A stretch of DNA of 7,184 bases, taken from an uncultured Bacteroidales bacterium. Lineage in GTDB: Bacteria; Bacteroidota; Bacteroidia; Bacteroidales; UBA932. Positions 1 through 5,917 of the stretch are shown here, one piece after another. The stretch covers positions 1 to 7,184 of the forward strand of contig CAMEBJ010000059.1 of NCBI GenBank assembly GCA_945912085.1, given 5' to 3'. A program made the position numbers and the translations under genes. The notes under the pieces were generated by a model that saw only the letters and a list, made by a program, of their open reading frames with translations, was not told where the DNA came from and did no database searches. Numbering within the stretch: the stretch's first letter is position 1; each line of letters opens with the position of its first letter.

Positions 1-1834
1 CTACCCTGTCAATCTGCTCGTCCGAGAGTTTCTCGAAATGCGAGAAGTCGAAACGGAAATATGAATCGGTCACGAATGAACCTTTCTGCTCCACGTGGGT
101 TCCGAGGATTTCCCTCAGGGCCTTGTGGAGAAGGTGGGTTGCAGTGTGGTTCGATGAAATCTGTCTTCTGCGGACGGCATCCACCACGAGTGTGAACGGC
201 ACGCTGCAGTCTGACGGAATCCTGTCGGCAATGTGGATTGTGAGGTTGTTTTCCTTGATGGTGTTGAGGATGTTGATTTTCTCACCGCTCTCCGAAAGGA
301 TGTAGCCGGTGTCACCGACCTCACCTCCCATTTCGGCGTAGAAAGGAGTCCTGTCGAAGACCAGCTGGTACATAGTCTTGTTCTTTGCCTTGACGGTGCG
401 GTGCCTTGTGAGGGTCGCTCCTTCAAGGGTGGTCAGGTCGTAGCCGAGGAACTCCACGCACTCGCAATGCTCAAACTCCACCCAGTCTCCAGACTCGATT
501 GCAGTGGCGTTGCGTGCCCTTTCCTTCTGCTTCTGAAGTTCTGCGTCAAACTCCTTCAGGTCAATCTTGTAGCCGTTCTCGGAAGCAATCAGTTCGCTCA
601 GGTCAATCGGAAATCCGAAGGTGTCGTAGAGGGTGAATGCGTCCTTACCGCTGATGAGTTTCGTCTCTGAGGATTTTTCCATTATGTTGTCCATCAGGCG
701 GATTCCCCTGTCCAGAGTGCGGAGGAAAGCCATTTCTTCCTCCTTGATGACTCTCTCGATGAGAGCCTGCTGGCTGACAATCTCGGGATAGAACTCTCCC
801 ATATCGTCCACCAGCTGTCCGACCAGACGGCAGAGGAACGGCTCGTTAAGCCCGAGGAAGGTGTAGCCGTAGCGCACGGCGCGGCGCAGAATCCTCCTGA
901 TGACATATCCTGCCTTGACATTCGAAGGAAGCTGCCCGTCGGCAATCGAGAAACTGATTGCCCTGATGTGGTCTGCGATGACCCTCATTGCAACGTCCTC
1001 CTGCTCCGAAACGCCGTATTTGTGTCCTGAAAGTTCCTCGATTCTGCGGATCATTCCGGTGAAGACATCAGTGTCGTAGTTGCTTTTCTTGCCCTGGAGT
1101 GCCATACAAAGCCTTTCGAAGCCCATTCCCGTGTCGATGTTCCTGTTCGGAAGCGGCTCGAGTTCCCCGCTTGCCTTCCTGTTGAACTGCATGAACACGA
1201 GGTTCCAGATTTCTATGACCAGATGGTGTCCCTGATTGACGAGATCCCTTCCCGGAACCGCTGCAATCTCTTCGTCGCTGCGCAGGTCAATGTGAATCTC
1301 GCTGCAAGGGCCACAGGGACCTGTGTCGCCCATTTCCCAGAAGTTGTCGTGCTTGTTCCCGAGCAGGATCCTGTCCTGTGGAAGATGTTTCTTCCAGGCC
1401 TCAAGTGCTTCCGTGTCAAGGCTTGTGCCGTCTTCAGCGGATCCTTCGAACACTGTGGCGTAGAGTTTCTCCTTGTCAATCTTGTAAACCTCGGTAAGAA
1501 GTTCCCAGGCCCAGTCGATTGCCTCTGTCTTGAAATAGTCTCCGAAACTCCAGTTTCCGAGCATCTCGAACATTGTGTGATGGTAGGAGTCGTGTCCGAC
1601 CTCCTCAAGGTCATTGTGCTTTCCGCTGACCCTAAGGCATTTCTGACTGTCGGTCACCCTTTTGTACTTTGGTGCGCTGTTTCCCAGGAACCAGTCTTTG
1701 AACTGATTCATCCCGGCGTTTGTGAACATGAGTGTAGGGTCGTTTTTCACGACCATCGGAGCTGAGGGGACGATGGTGTGTCCCTTGGAAGCGAAGAAGT
1801 CCAGGTAGGCTTTTCTTATCTCTTTAGATGTCAT
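1..1834 (-). CDS. alaS: Alanyl-tRNA synthetase (AlaRS), 3' end cut by window edge
   Basis: Charges tRNA-Ala with alanine in the cytoplasm and clears mischarged Ser/Gly through its editing domain. The visible 611 residues begin [19 protein letters not shown], the standard AlaRS N-terminus. Class II core segments follow: the motif-2 region with [41 protein letters not shown] (residues 169-179) and DTGMGFERL. The editing domain begins with the HxxxH zinc pair H563/H567 (HTATH). Bacterial AlaRS is usually about 870-880 residues, so roughly 260 (rest of the editing domain and C-Ala domain) lie beyond the left edge. ATG at 1834 is chosen because MTSKEIR aligns with known N-termini. An in-frame ATG at 1855 would add seven residues and is less likely. 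There is no clear Shine-Dalgarno. The gene is divergent from the M23 peptidase. No frameshift or missing key residue is seen in the visible part. Confidence 0.98.
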   Translation of the reverse strand, partial: MTSKEIRKAYLDFFASKGHTIVPSAPMVVKNDPTLMFTNAGMNQFKDWFLGNSAPKYKRVTDSQKCLRVSGKHNDLEEVGHDSYHHTMFEMLGNWSFGDYFKTEAIDWAWELLTEVYKIDKEKLYATVFEGSAEDGTSLDTEALEAWKKHLPQDRILLGNKHDNFWEMGDTGPCGPCSEIHIDLRSDEEIAAVPGRDLVNQGHHLVIEIWNLVFMQFNRKASGELEPLPNRNIDTGMGFERLCMALQGKKSNYDTDVFTGMIRRIEELSGHKYGVSEQEDVAMRVIADHIRAISFSIADGQLPSNVKAGYVIRRILRRAVRYGYTFLGLNEPFLCRLVGQLVDDMGEFYPEIVSQQALIERVIKEEEMAFLRTLDRGIRLMDNIMEKSSETKLISGKDAFTLYDTFGFPIDLSELIASENGYKIDLKEFDAELQKQKERARNATAIESGDWVEFEHCECVEFLGYDLTTLEGATLTRHRTVKAKNKTMYQLVFDRTPFYAEMGGEVGDTGYILSESGEKINILNTIKENNLTIHIADRIPSDCSVPFTLVVDAVRRRQISSNHTATHLLHKALREILGTHVEQKGSFVTDSYFRFDFSHFEKLSDEQIDRV

Positions 1835-1866
1835 ATATTTACAATTGTTTTTCATTCGTTTGGCAG

Positions 1867-1898
1867 CCGTTTGGGGACACTCCGGACCCCATCTTCGG
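1867..1898 (-). promoter_or_regulatory. Possible stem-loop in alaS leader
   Basis: Read on the minus strand, CCG and GGGG on the left pair with CCCC and CGG on the right, separated by an asymmetric internal loop (5 and 3 nt) and a 10-nt apical loop. If transcription starts near 1905, this element lies in the alaS 5' UTR, upstream of the start codon. It is short and imperfect, there is no T-box signature, and no run of T follows to make a terminator. It may be incidental. Confidence 0.2.
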
Positions 1899-1910
1899 CA
1901 AATTAACGCG

Positions 1911-1918
1911 CAAAATTA
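1911..1918 (-). promoter_or_regulatory. Putative alaS promoter, -7 box
   Basis: On the minus strand this reads TAATTTTG, a perfect match to the Bacteroidota -7 consensus TAnnTTTG. It lies 76 bp upstream of the alaS ATG and would give a leader of about 70 nt. I see no good TTTG -33 element 19-21 bp further upstream, so the call rests on the -7 box, its orientation and its place in the only divergent spacer of the window. Confidence 0.5.
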
Positions 1919-1922
1919 TAAT

Positions 1923-1936
1923 TTTTTCCGGAAAAA
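1923..1936. promoter_or_regulatory. Perfect palindrome between divergent promoters
   Basis: TTTTTCCGGAAAAA is a perfect 14-bp inverted repeat lying between the two opposed -7 boxes (4 bp from one, 3 bp from the other). It therefore occupies the -35 to -12 region of both putative promoters, a position suited to an operator or shared activator site. The TCCGGA core recurs at 1881-1886 in the alaS leader, but that hexamer also occurs inside genes here (for example near 2883), so the recurrence is weak support. Homopolymer T/A arms raise the chance of coincidence. Confidence 0.35.
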
Positions 1937-1939
1937 GAC

Positions 1940-1947
1940 TATCTTTG
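1940..1947 (+). promoter_or_regulatory. Putative promoter of the M23 operon, -7 box
   Basis: TATCTTTG is a perfect match to the Bacteroidota -7 consensus TAnnTTTG. It ends only 6 bp before the ATG at 1954, so transcription should begin within a few bases of the start codon and the mRNA would be nearly leaderless. No clear TTTG -33 element is visible about 20 bp upstream, where the sequence is AT-rich. The extended form TATCTTTGCG differs at one base from the box at 5039. Confidence 0.6.
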
Positions 1948-1953
1948 CGCCCT

Positions 1954-2967
1954 ATGCCTGAAATTAAAAAGTACATTTTTGATCCCAAGACTCTGACTTA
2001 CCAGACAGTGAAGAAGCCCCGCAACTCAAAGTTGGCGAGGTTTGCCCTGCATTTTTTCATCACTTTCTGTGCCGCAGTCCTGAATGTCTGGATATATACT
2101 TCCGTTTTGGGCTTCGAACTTCCCAAGACCGTGATTCTGAAAAAGAAGAATGCCGAGTGGGTCACAAGAGTGGATGTCATCCGCAATCATCTCGATGAAT
2201 ATGATGCCGCGCTGACTATGCTCCAGGTCAGGGATGACGACATCTACAGGTCGCTTTTCGGAATGTCCCCGATTTCCTCCGAGGTGAGAAACGCGGGTTT
2301 CGGAGGGATTGACCGCTATGACTACATCGATGAAATAGGTGACGGAGGTCTGCTGAAGAACACTGCCGTCCGTCTGGATATCCTCACAAAGAAGACCTAC
2401 ATTCAGAGCTGCTCCTTCGACGAGGTCTCGAAGGTGGCGAAGAAGGCTGGCGAGATGGCTTCCTGCGTACCCAAAATATCCCCGATCATCCCGGACCGCA
2501 AAAATTTCAGGCTTTCAAGCGGTTTCGGTGTGAGAACCGACCCTGTTTACGGAGGAAAGGCAAGGCATAATGGCCTGGACTTCGCCATTGAGGTCGGCAA
2601 TCCGGTCTATTCCACTGGCGACGGGGTCGTGGAGGAAGTGACCGTAAACTACTCAAGGAGGGGCTTCGGCTGCTATGTCCTCGTGGATCACGGATTCGGC
2701 TACAAGACCCGCTATGCCCACCTCAGCTCCGTCTATGTGCAGCAGGGAATGAAGGTCAAGAGGGGAGACTTCCTCGGTAAGACCGGCAACACGGGAAAAT
2801 CCTCCGGGCCGCATCTCCATTACGAAGTGATTTATATGGGCCGTCCGGTCAACCCCGTGAACTATCTCGACCTGAATGTCACTCCGGAGGAGTACTCCAC
2901 AATGGTCAGGCACGTTGAGGCGGAGTCGGCTGTGACCCTCCATCCTTTCCACCAGAAGCGGAAATAA
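1954..2967 (+). CDS. Membrane-anchored M23 (LytM-type) metallopeptidase, first copy
   Basis: Probable zinc endopeptidase that cuts peptidoglycan cross-bridges in the periplasm; 337 residues. A short basic cytoplasmic N-terminus is followed by one hydrophobic segment (about residues 28-50), a polar region with LQVRDDDIYRSLF (90-102) that I recall from Bacteroidota M23 proteins, and a C-terminal M23 domain (about 190-310). The active site is complete: zinc ligands H205 and D209 (HNGLD) and H289, with catalytic histidines H256 (RYAHL) and H287 (HLH). The family segment SSGFGVRTDP precedes the first ligand. The ATG at 1954 is preferred over an in-frame ATG at 1828, because the longer form would overlap alaS and read through the promoter, and because the KKYI near this N-terminus is shared with the next gene. 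It is the first gene of the plus-strand run. Substrate specificity cannot be read from sequence. Confidence 0.93.
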   Translation: MPEIKKYIFDPKTLTYQTVKKPRNSKLARFALHFFITFCAAVLNVWIYTSVLGFELPKTVILKKKNAEWVTRVDVIRNHLDEYDAALTMLQVRDDDIYRSLFGMSPISSEVRNAGFGGIDRYDYIDEIGDGGLLKNTAVRLDILTKKTYIQSCSFDEVSKVAKKAGEMASCVPKISPIIPDRKNFRLSSGFGVRTDPVYGGKARHNGLDFAIEVGNPVYSTGDGVVEEVTVNYSRRGFGCYVLVDHGFGYKTRYAHLSSVYVQQGMKVKRGDFLGKTGNTGKSSGPHLHYEVIYMGRPVNPVNYLDLNVTPEEYSTMVRHVEAESAVTLHPFHQKRK

Positions 2968-2973
2968 GGGAGG
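2968..2973 (+). promoter_or_regulatory. Shine-Dalgarno-like site of second M23 gene
   Basis: GGGAGG directly follows the TAA of the upstream peptidase and lies 4 bp before the ATG at 2978. It is the clearest Shine-Dalgarno-like sequence in the window, the other starts having weak or no purine match. Bacteroidota make little use of such sites, so its role is uncertain, but it agrees with the chosen start. Confidence 0.4.
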
Positions 2974-2977
2974 CAGT

Positions 2978-3931
2978 ATGTCAAAGAAGTACATCTACGA
3001 TGACAAGGGAATGAATGTCAGGAAGTCCGAAGGAACGACAGTCCTCGGAGTCATCCTGAAGGTCCTCAAATACATAGCCCTCTCACTCACAGTCACAATC
3101 CTCTACTATGCGATTTTCGCCCTTGTGTTCAGCACCGACACCGAGCGCAGGCTGAAAAGGGAGAATCGTATGTACGGGAAGCTCTACGACGAGATGGAGC
3201 GCAAGGACCGCCTTCTCGCCGACGTGGTGACATCCCTCCAGCTTCGCGACGACGAGATTTACCGTGATGTCTTCCACACTTCCGCCCCGGATGTGGATAT
3301 GCTTTCGGCGGTGGACCTGCTTTCGGTCACGGACACTCTCACTGACCTGGACATTTCTGTGCTGTCCGGGGAGAAACTGAGGGTGCTGGAGAAATGTTCG
3401 GAGTCGGTGGAGGAAAACTTCGAGAGAATTTTTGCACGCCTGTCGGAGAAGGATTTCGTTATGCCTCCGATGGACCCGCCGCTGAAGAATTTCTCCTTCG
3501 TGAACACGGGAGCCTCTGTCGGAAAGAAAATCAGTCCGTTCTACAAGGTGGATGTCGAGCATCACGGCCTTGATATGATAGCCCAGTCGGGTACCCCGGT
3601 GTATGCTTCCTATGAGGGCGTCGTCTCGAATGTCGTCCGCTCGGGAATGGGACACGGCAATGTCGTGGAAATCACCCACAGAGGCGGCTATGTGACAAGA
3701 TATGCGCACCTGGGTGAAATCAAGGTCTCCCTGGGACGCTCCGTGAAAACCGGCACGCAGATCGGAACTGTCGGTATGTCCGGAACCACTTTCGCCCCGC
3801 ATCTTCACTACGAGGTGCTTTTGGATGGAAGGGTGATGGACCCGGTGAATTACTTCTTCAGGGTAGTCGGCCCGTTCGAGTATGCGGACATAGTTGTGAT
3901 GTCAACCAGCATAGGCCAGTCGATGGATTAG
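2978..3931 (+). CDS. Membrane-anchored M23 (LytM-type) metallopeptidase, second copy
   Basis: Second probable peptidoglycan endopeptidase; 317 residues, beginning 10 bp after the first copy. The architecture matches its neighbour: KKYIYD near the N-terminus, one membrane segment (about 30-51), a charged and possibly coiled-coil stretch (about 54-85), LQLRDDEIYRDVF (87-99), then the M23 domain. Metal and catalytic residues are all present: H195 and D199 (HHGLD), H244 (RYAHL), H275 and H277 (HLH). The sequence before the first ligand reads NTGASVGKKISPFYK and lacks the usual SxFGxRxxP segment kept by the first copy, so the substrate groove may differ. The two proteins are clearly related but far from identical, indicating an old tandem duplication or long-standing paralogs. 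An active enzyme is inferred from the intact site; a scaffolding or partner role cannot be excluded. Confidence 0.92.
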   Translation: MSKKYIYDDKGMNVRKSEGTTVLGVILKVLKYIALSLTVTILYYAIFALVFSTDTERRLKRENRMYGKLYDEMERKDRLLADVVTSLQLRDDEIYRDVFHTSAPDVDMLSAVDLLSVTDTLTDLDISVLSGEKLRVLEKCSESVEENFERIFARLSEKDFVMPPMDPPLKNFSFVNTGASVGKKISPFYKVDVEHHGLDMIAQSGTPVYASYEGVVSNVVRSGMGHGNVVEITHRGGYVTRYAHLGEIKVSLGRSVKTGTQIGTVGMSGTTFAPHLHYEVLLDGRVMDPVNYFFRVVGPFEYADIVVMSTSIGQSMD

Positions 3932-3941
3932 TTTTTTGAAT

Positions 3942-4259
3942 ATGGACAAATTGTATTACTCAATCGGGGAGGCGGCCGGGATTCTTGGTGAAAATGTTTC
4001 CCTCGTGCGCTTCTGGACGGATTCATTTCCGGAATTTCTTCATCCGCGAAGGAATGCCAAGGGCAATCGTATGTACCGTGCTGAGGATGTGGAGACTCTG
4101 AAGAAAATCCATTTCCTCGTGAAGGACTGCGGCCTGACCCTTGAAGGTGCGGCGAAGAAACTCAGAAACGAGAATCAGAAGGTCGATGGCGTCTTCCGGG
4201 CCGTCGAGGTTCTCAGACAGATCAAGGCCCGCCTCGAAGAAGTTCGTTCCGCTTTGTAG
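3942..4259 (+). CDS. Small MerR-family helix-turn-helix protein
   Basis: Probable DNA-binding regulator of 105 residues. Residues 5-72 fit a MerR winged helix-turn-helix: YYSIGEAAGILG, then VSLVRFWTDSF for the recognition helix, RRNAKGNRMYRAEDVETLKKI for the wing and following helix, and LTLEGAAKKL. After this only about 30 residues remain (a helix, 80-103), enough for the dimer helix but with no effector-binding domain and no cysteine cluster for metal or redox sensing. ATG at 3942 is chosen; a TTG two codons upstream (3936) is possible. It begins 10 bp after the M23 gene with no Shine-Dalgarno. Its targets are unknown. Co-transcription with cell-wall peptidases is seen from the layout, but a regulatory link to them is only inference. 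Confidence 0.88.
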   Translation: MDKLYYSIGEAAGILGENVSLVRFWTDSFPEFLHPRRNAKGNRMYRAEDVETLKKIHFLVKDCGLTLEGAAKKLRNENQKVDGVFRAVEVLRQIKARLEEVRSAL

Positions 4260-4289
4260 TGAAGTCCGTTCCACCTTATATAAATATAT

Positions 4290-5096
4290 ATGAATATTAA
4301 ATATACCGTAAAAGACGTGTATACCGTAAAAGACGTGGCCTGCTCAATCGAGGCCTTTGCACCGCTTTCGCGGCAGGAGAAATGGGACAACTGCGGGCTT
4401 CAGACGGGGTCCTTTTCTGCTCCTGTGACCTCTGTACTTCTTGGTCTTGACTGCACTCCCGAGCTTGTGGATGAGGCGGTTGCGGTTGGGGCTGACCTGA
4501 TTGTCACCCATCATCCTCTGATTTTCGGAGGGTTGAAGAGGGTTACTCCGGATGACCCTGTGGGACTCGCAATCATCAAGGCTGTCCGTTCAGGCATATC
4601 CATCTATTCGGCACACACTTCCGCCGACAAGGTAATAGGGGGAGTGAGCGGTGCGATGGCTCAGAGGCTGTCGCTCAGGAATGTCCGGGTGCTGGACCCC
4701 GAGCAGGATGGCCAGGGTCTGGGTGCAGTTGGAGATCTCCCTTCTGCGGTGACTGCGGCCGAGGCTGTGGAGATGGTAAAGAGGGCCTTCAATCTGAAGA
4801 GTGTCAGGACTTCCCGTCCGATTGAGGGGATGATTTCAAGGGTTGCCCTCTGCGGAGGTTCCGGCTCCTCGCTCATCCCTCAGGCCATTGATAGCGGGGC
4901 CCAGCTCTATCTTTGCGGAGACATTTCCTACCACCATTTCTTCACCAGCGGGGACTTCATGCTGATGGATGTGGGACATTATGAGAGTGAAATAGATATA
5001 GTGAATATTTTATTTTCGCTGATAAAGAAAAATTTTCCTACCTTTGCGGTTCGCATAACTGAGAATATATATAGTAACCCGATATTTTATTTTTAA
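4290..5096 (+). CDS. Nif3/YbgI-type dinuclear metal centre protein
   Basis: Member of the Nif3 family (hexameric, two metal ions per subunit; biochemical role unsettled, sometimes labelled GTP cyclohydrolase I type 2 on weak grounds); 268 residues. Likely metal ligands are H74/H75 (THHPLIF), D113 (HTSADK), H230 and E234 (GHYESE), so the site looks complete. The core starts with VACSIEAFAPLSRQEKWDNCGLQ and ends NPIFYF. The length matches the short form such as E. coli YbgI (about 247 residues); many Bacteroidota homologs are, from memory, about 360 residues with a central inserted domain that is absent here. The extra N-terminal residues come from an exact 18-bp duplication. The start lies in an AT-rich patch (about 4275-4305) with no Shine-Dalgarno; GTG at 4317 is an alternative start. 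The last 100 bp are notably AT-rich and hold a promoter-like box for the next gene. Confidence 0.92.
   Translation: MNIKYTVKDVYTVKDVACSIEAFAPLSRQEKWDNCGLQTGSFSAPVTSVLLGLDCTPELVDEAVAVGADLIVTHHPLIFGGLKRVTPDDPVGLAIIKAVRSGISIYSAHTSADKVIGGVSGAMAQRLSLRNVRVLDPEQDGQGLGAVGDLPSAVTAAEAVEMVKRAFNLKSVRTSRPIEGMISRVALCGGSGSSLIPQAIDSGAQLYLCGDISYHHFFTSGDFMLMDVGHYESEIDIVNILFSLIKKNFPTFAVRITENIYSNPIFYF
4302..4337 (+). repeat. Exact tandem duplication, 2 x 18 bp, inside nif3-like gene
   Basis: TATACCGTAAAAGACGTG occurs twice without a gap (4302-4319 and 4320-4337). The unit is codon-aligned and encodes YTVKDV twice, so the frame is kept. Family N-termini normally carry one such segment (VKD- followed by IEAFAP), so the second unit is the ancestral one in position and the first looks like an added copy. 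Lack of any mismatch suggests a recent event. Confidence 0.95.
5039..5046 (+). promoter_or_regulatory. Putative internal promoter for zinc-ribbon gene and dnaB
   Basis: TACCTTTG matches the Bacteroidota -7 consensus TAnnTTTG perfectly. A TTTTCGC that could serve as a -33 element ends 19 bp upstream (5013-5019). The box lies in an AT-rich stretch within the 3' end of the nif3-like gene, 56 bp before the ATG at 5102, giving a leader of about 50 nt. The extended TACCTTTGCG differs at one base from the box ahead of the first M23 gene. Confidence 0.55.
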
Positions 5097-5101
5097 GCGA
5101 T

Positions 5102-5911
5102 ATGGCTAAAAAGACTCAGAAAATAGAGACCCCTATCGACAAGAGGGAGACCTTCGTCTCCATTCAGAAAAGTTTCGCCGACTCCGATGTCAGCGTTGGG
5201 GAGAAACTGAAGACCCTGTACGCGCTTCAGCAGGTTGACACCGAGATTGACAAGATTCTCCAGCTCCGCGGAGAACTTCCTCTCGAAGTCGAGAATCTGG
5301 AGGCGGAGATTTCCGACCTGAAGGCAAAGGTTGCGAACATAACCGCCCAGATCGAGGAGGCAAACGCAAAGATCACCGAATACAAGCATCAGATTGCGGA
5401 GAACGACGCCACAATTGAGAAGTATCAGGCTCAGGTTGACCACGTGTCAAACAGCAGGGAGTACGACTCGCTCAGCAAGGAAATCGAGAACCTTGACCTG
5501 CTCCGTCAGATTGCTCAGAAGAATATCGGTGAGACAAAGGATATGATTCTCAAGAAGAAAGGAGACATCGAGAATCTCAAGGAGCGTCTCTCAGTCAAGA
5601 ACGACGACCTCAAGGCCAAGAAGCAGGAACTCTCCACAATCGTGGAATCCACTTCAAAGGAGGAGGAAAAACTTCTTGCAACACGTGCGGAGTGCGCAGG
5701 CAGGATTGACCAGAGGACTATGAGCGCCTACGAGCACATCCGCAGCAGCTGCAACAACCGTCTTGCCGTAGTGTCCGTTTTCAACGGAGACTCCTGCGGG
5801 GGATGCTTCAGCACAATTTCACCGCAAAGGCTTATTGACATTGCTTCCAACAGGAAGATGATTATCTGCGAGTACTGCGGAAGGATTCTCGTGAACCCGG
5901 ATTTCGAATAG
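5102..5911 (+). CDS. Coiled-coil protein with C-terminal C4 zinc ribbon (COG1579/CT398-like)
   Basis: A 269-residue protein with two parts. Residues about 38-200 are strongly heptad-like and charged, fitting a long antiparallel coiled-coil hairpin; the family motif SNSREYDSLSKEIENLD lies at 116-132. Residues 232-259 form a zinc ribbon with cysteine pairs C232/C235 (CGGC) and C256/C259 (CEYC), followed by RILVNPDFE. Known relatives are chlamydial CT398 and Helicobacter HP0958, which bind sigma-54 or flagellar/secretion partners; Bacteroidota members have, to my knowledge, no settled function. Residues 1-35 are a polar extension before the family core. The start lies 5 bp after the Nif3 stop, and dnaB follows after 6 bp. 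A nucleic-acid or protein scaffold role is inference only. Confidence 0.9.
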   Translation: MAKKTQKIETPIDKRETFVSIQKSFADSDVSVGEKLKTLYALQQVDTEIDKILQLRGELPLEVENLEAEISDLKAKVANITAQIEEANAKITEYKHQIAENDATIEKYQAQVDHVSNSREYDSLSKEIENLDLLRQIAQKNIGETKDMILKKKGDIENLKERLSVKNDDLKAKKQELSTIVESTSKEEEKLLATRAECAGRIDQRTMSAYEHIRSSCNNRLAVVSVFNGDSCGGCFSTISPQRLIDIASNRKMIICEYCGRILVNPDFE

Positions 5912-5917
5912 CGGAAG

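Noticed and set aside
1223..1765. 180-codon plus-strand open frame
   Set aside because: It is the shadow of alaS, whose minus-strand translation matches AlaRS throughout; the product shows no recognisable domain.
1828..1953. Extension of the first M23 gene to an in-frame ATG at 1828
   Set aside because: It would overlap the alaS start, read through the promoter box and palindrome, and add residues with no resemblance to the conserved N-terminus that starts at 1954.
1835..1953. T-box or other tRNA-sensing riboswitch ahead of alaS
   Set aside because: The spacer is only 119 bp, has no T-box consensus and no terminator/antiterminator pair.
3083..3808. 241-codon minus-strand open frame across the second M23 gene
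   Set aside because: Long but antisense to a clear M23 domain. It is His/Arg-rich in the way expected from reading GC-rich coding DNA backwards, with no promoter box or known motif.
3936..3941. TTG start for the MerR-like gene
   Set aside because: ATG two codons later gives the usual family N-terminus, and no ribosome-binding site favours TTG.
5093..5443. Minus-strand open frame rich in Leu/Asn/Val
   Set aside because: It is the antisense reading of the coiled-coil region; the repetitive look comes from the heptad codons on the plus strand.
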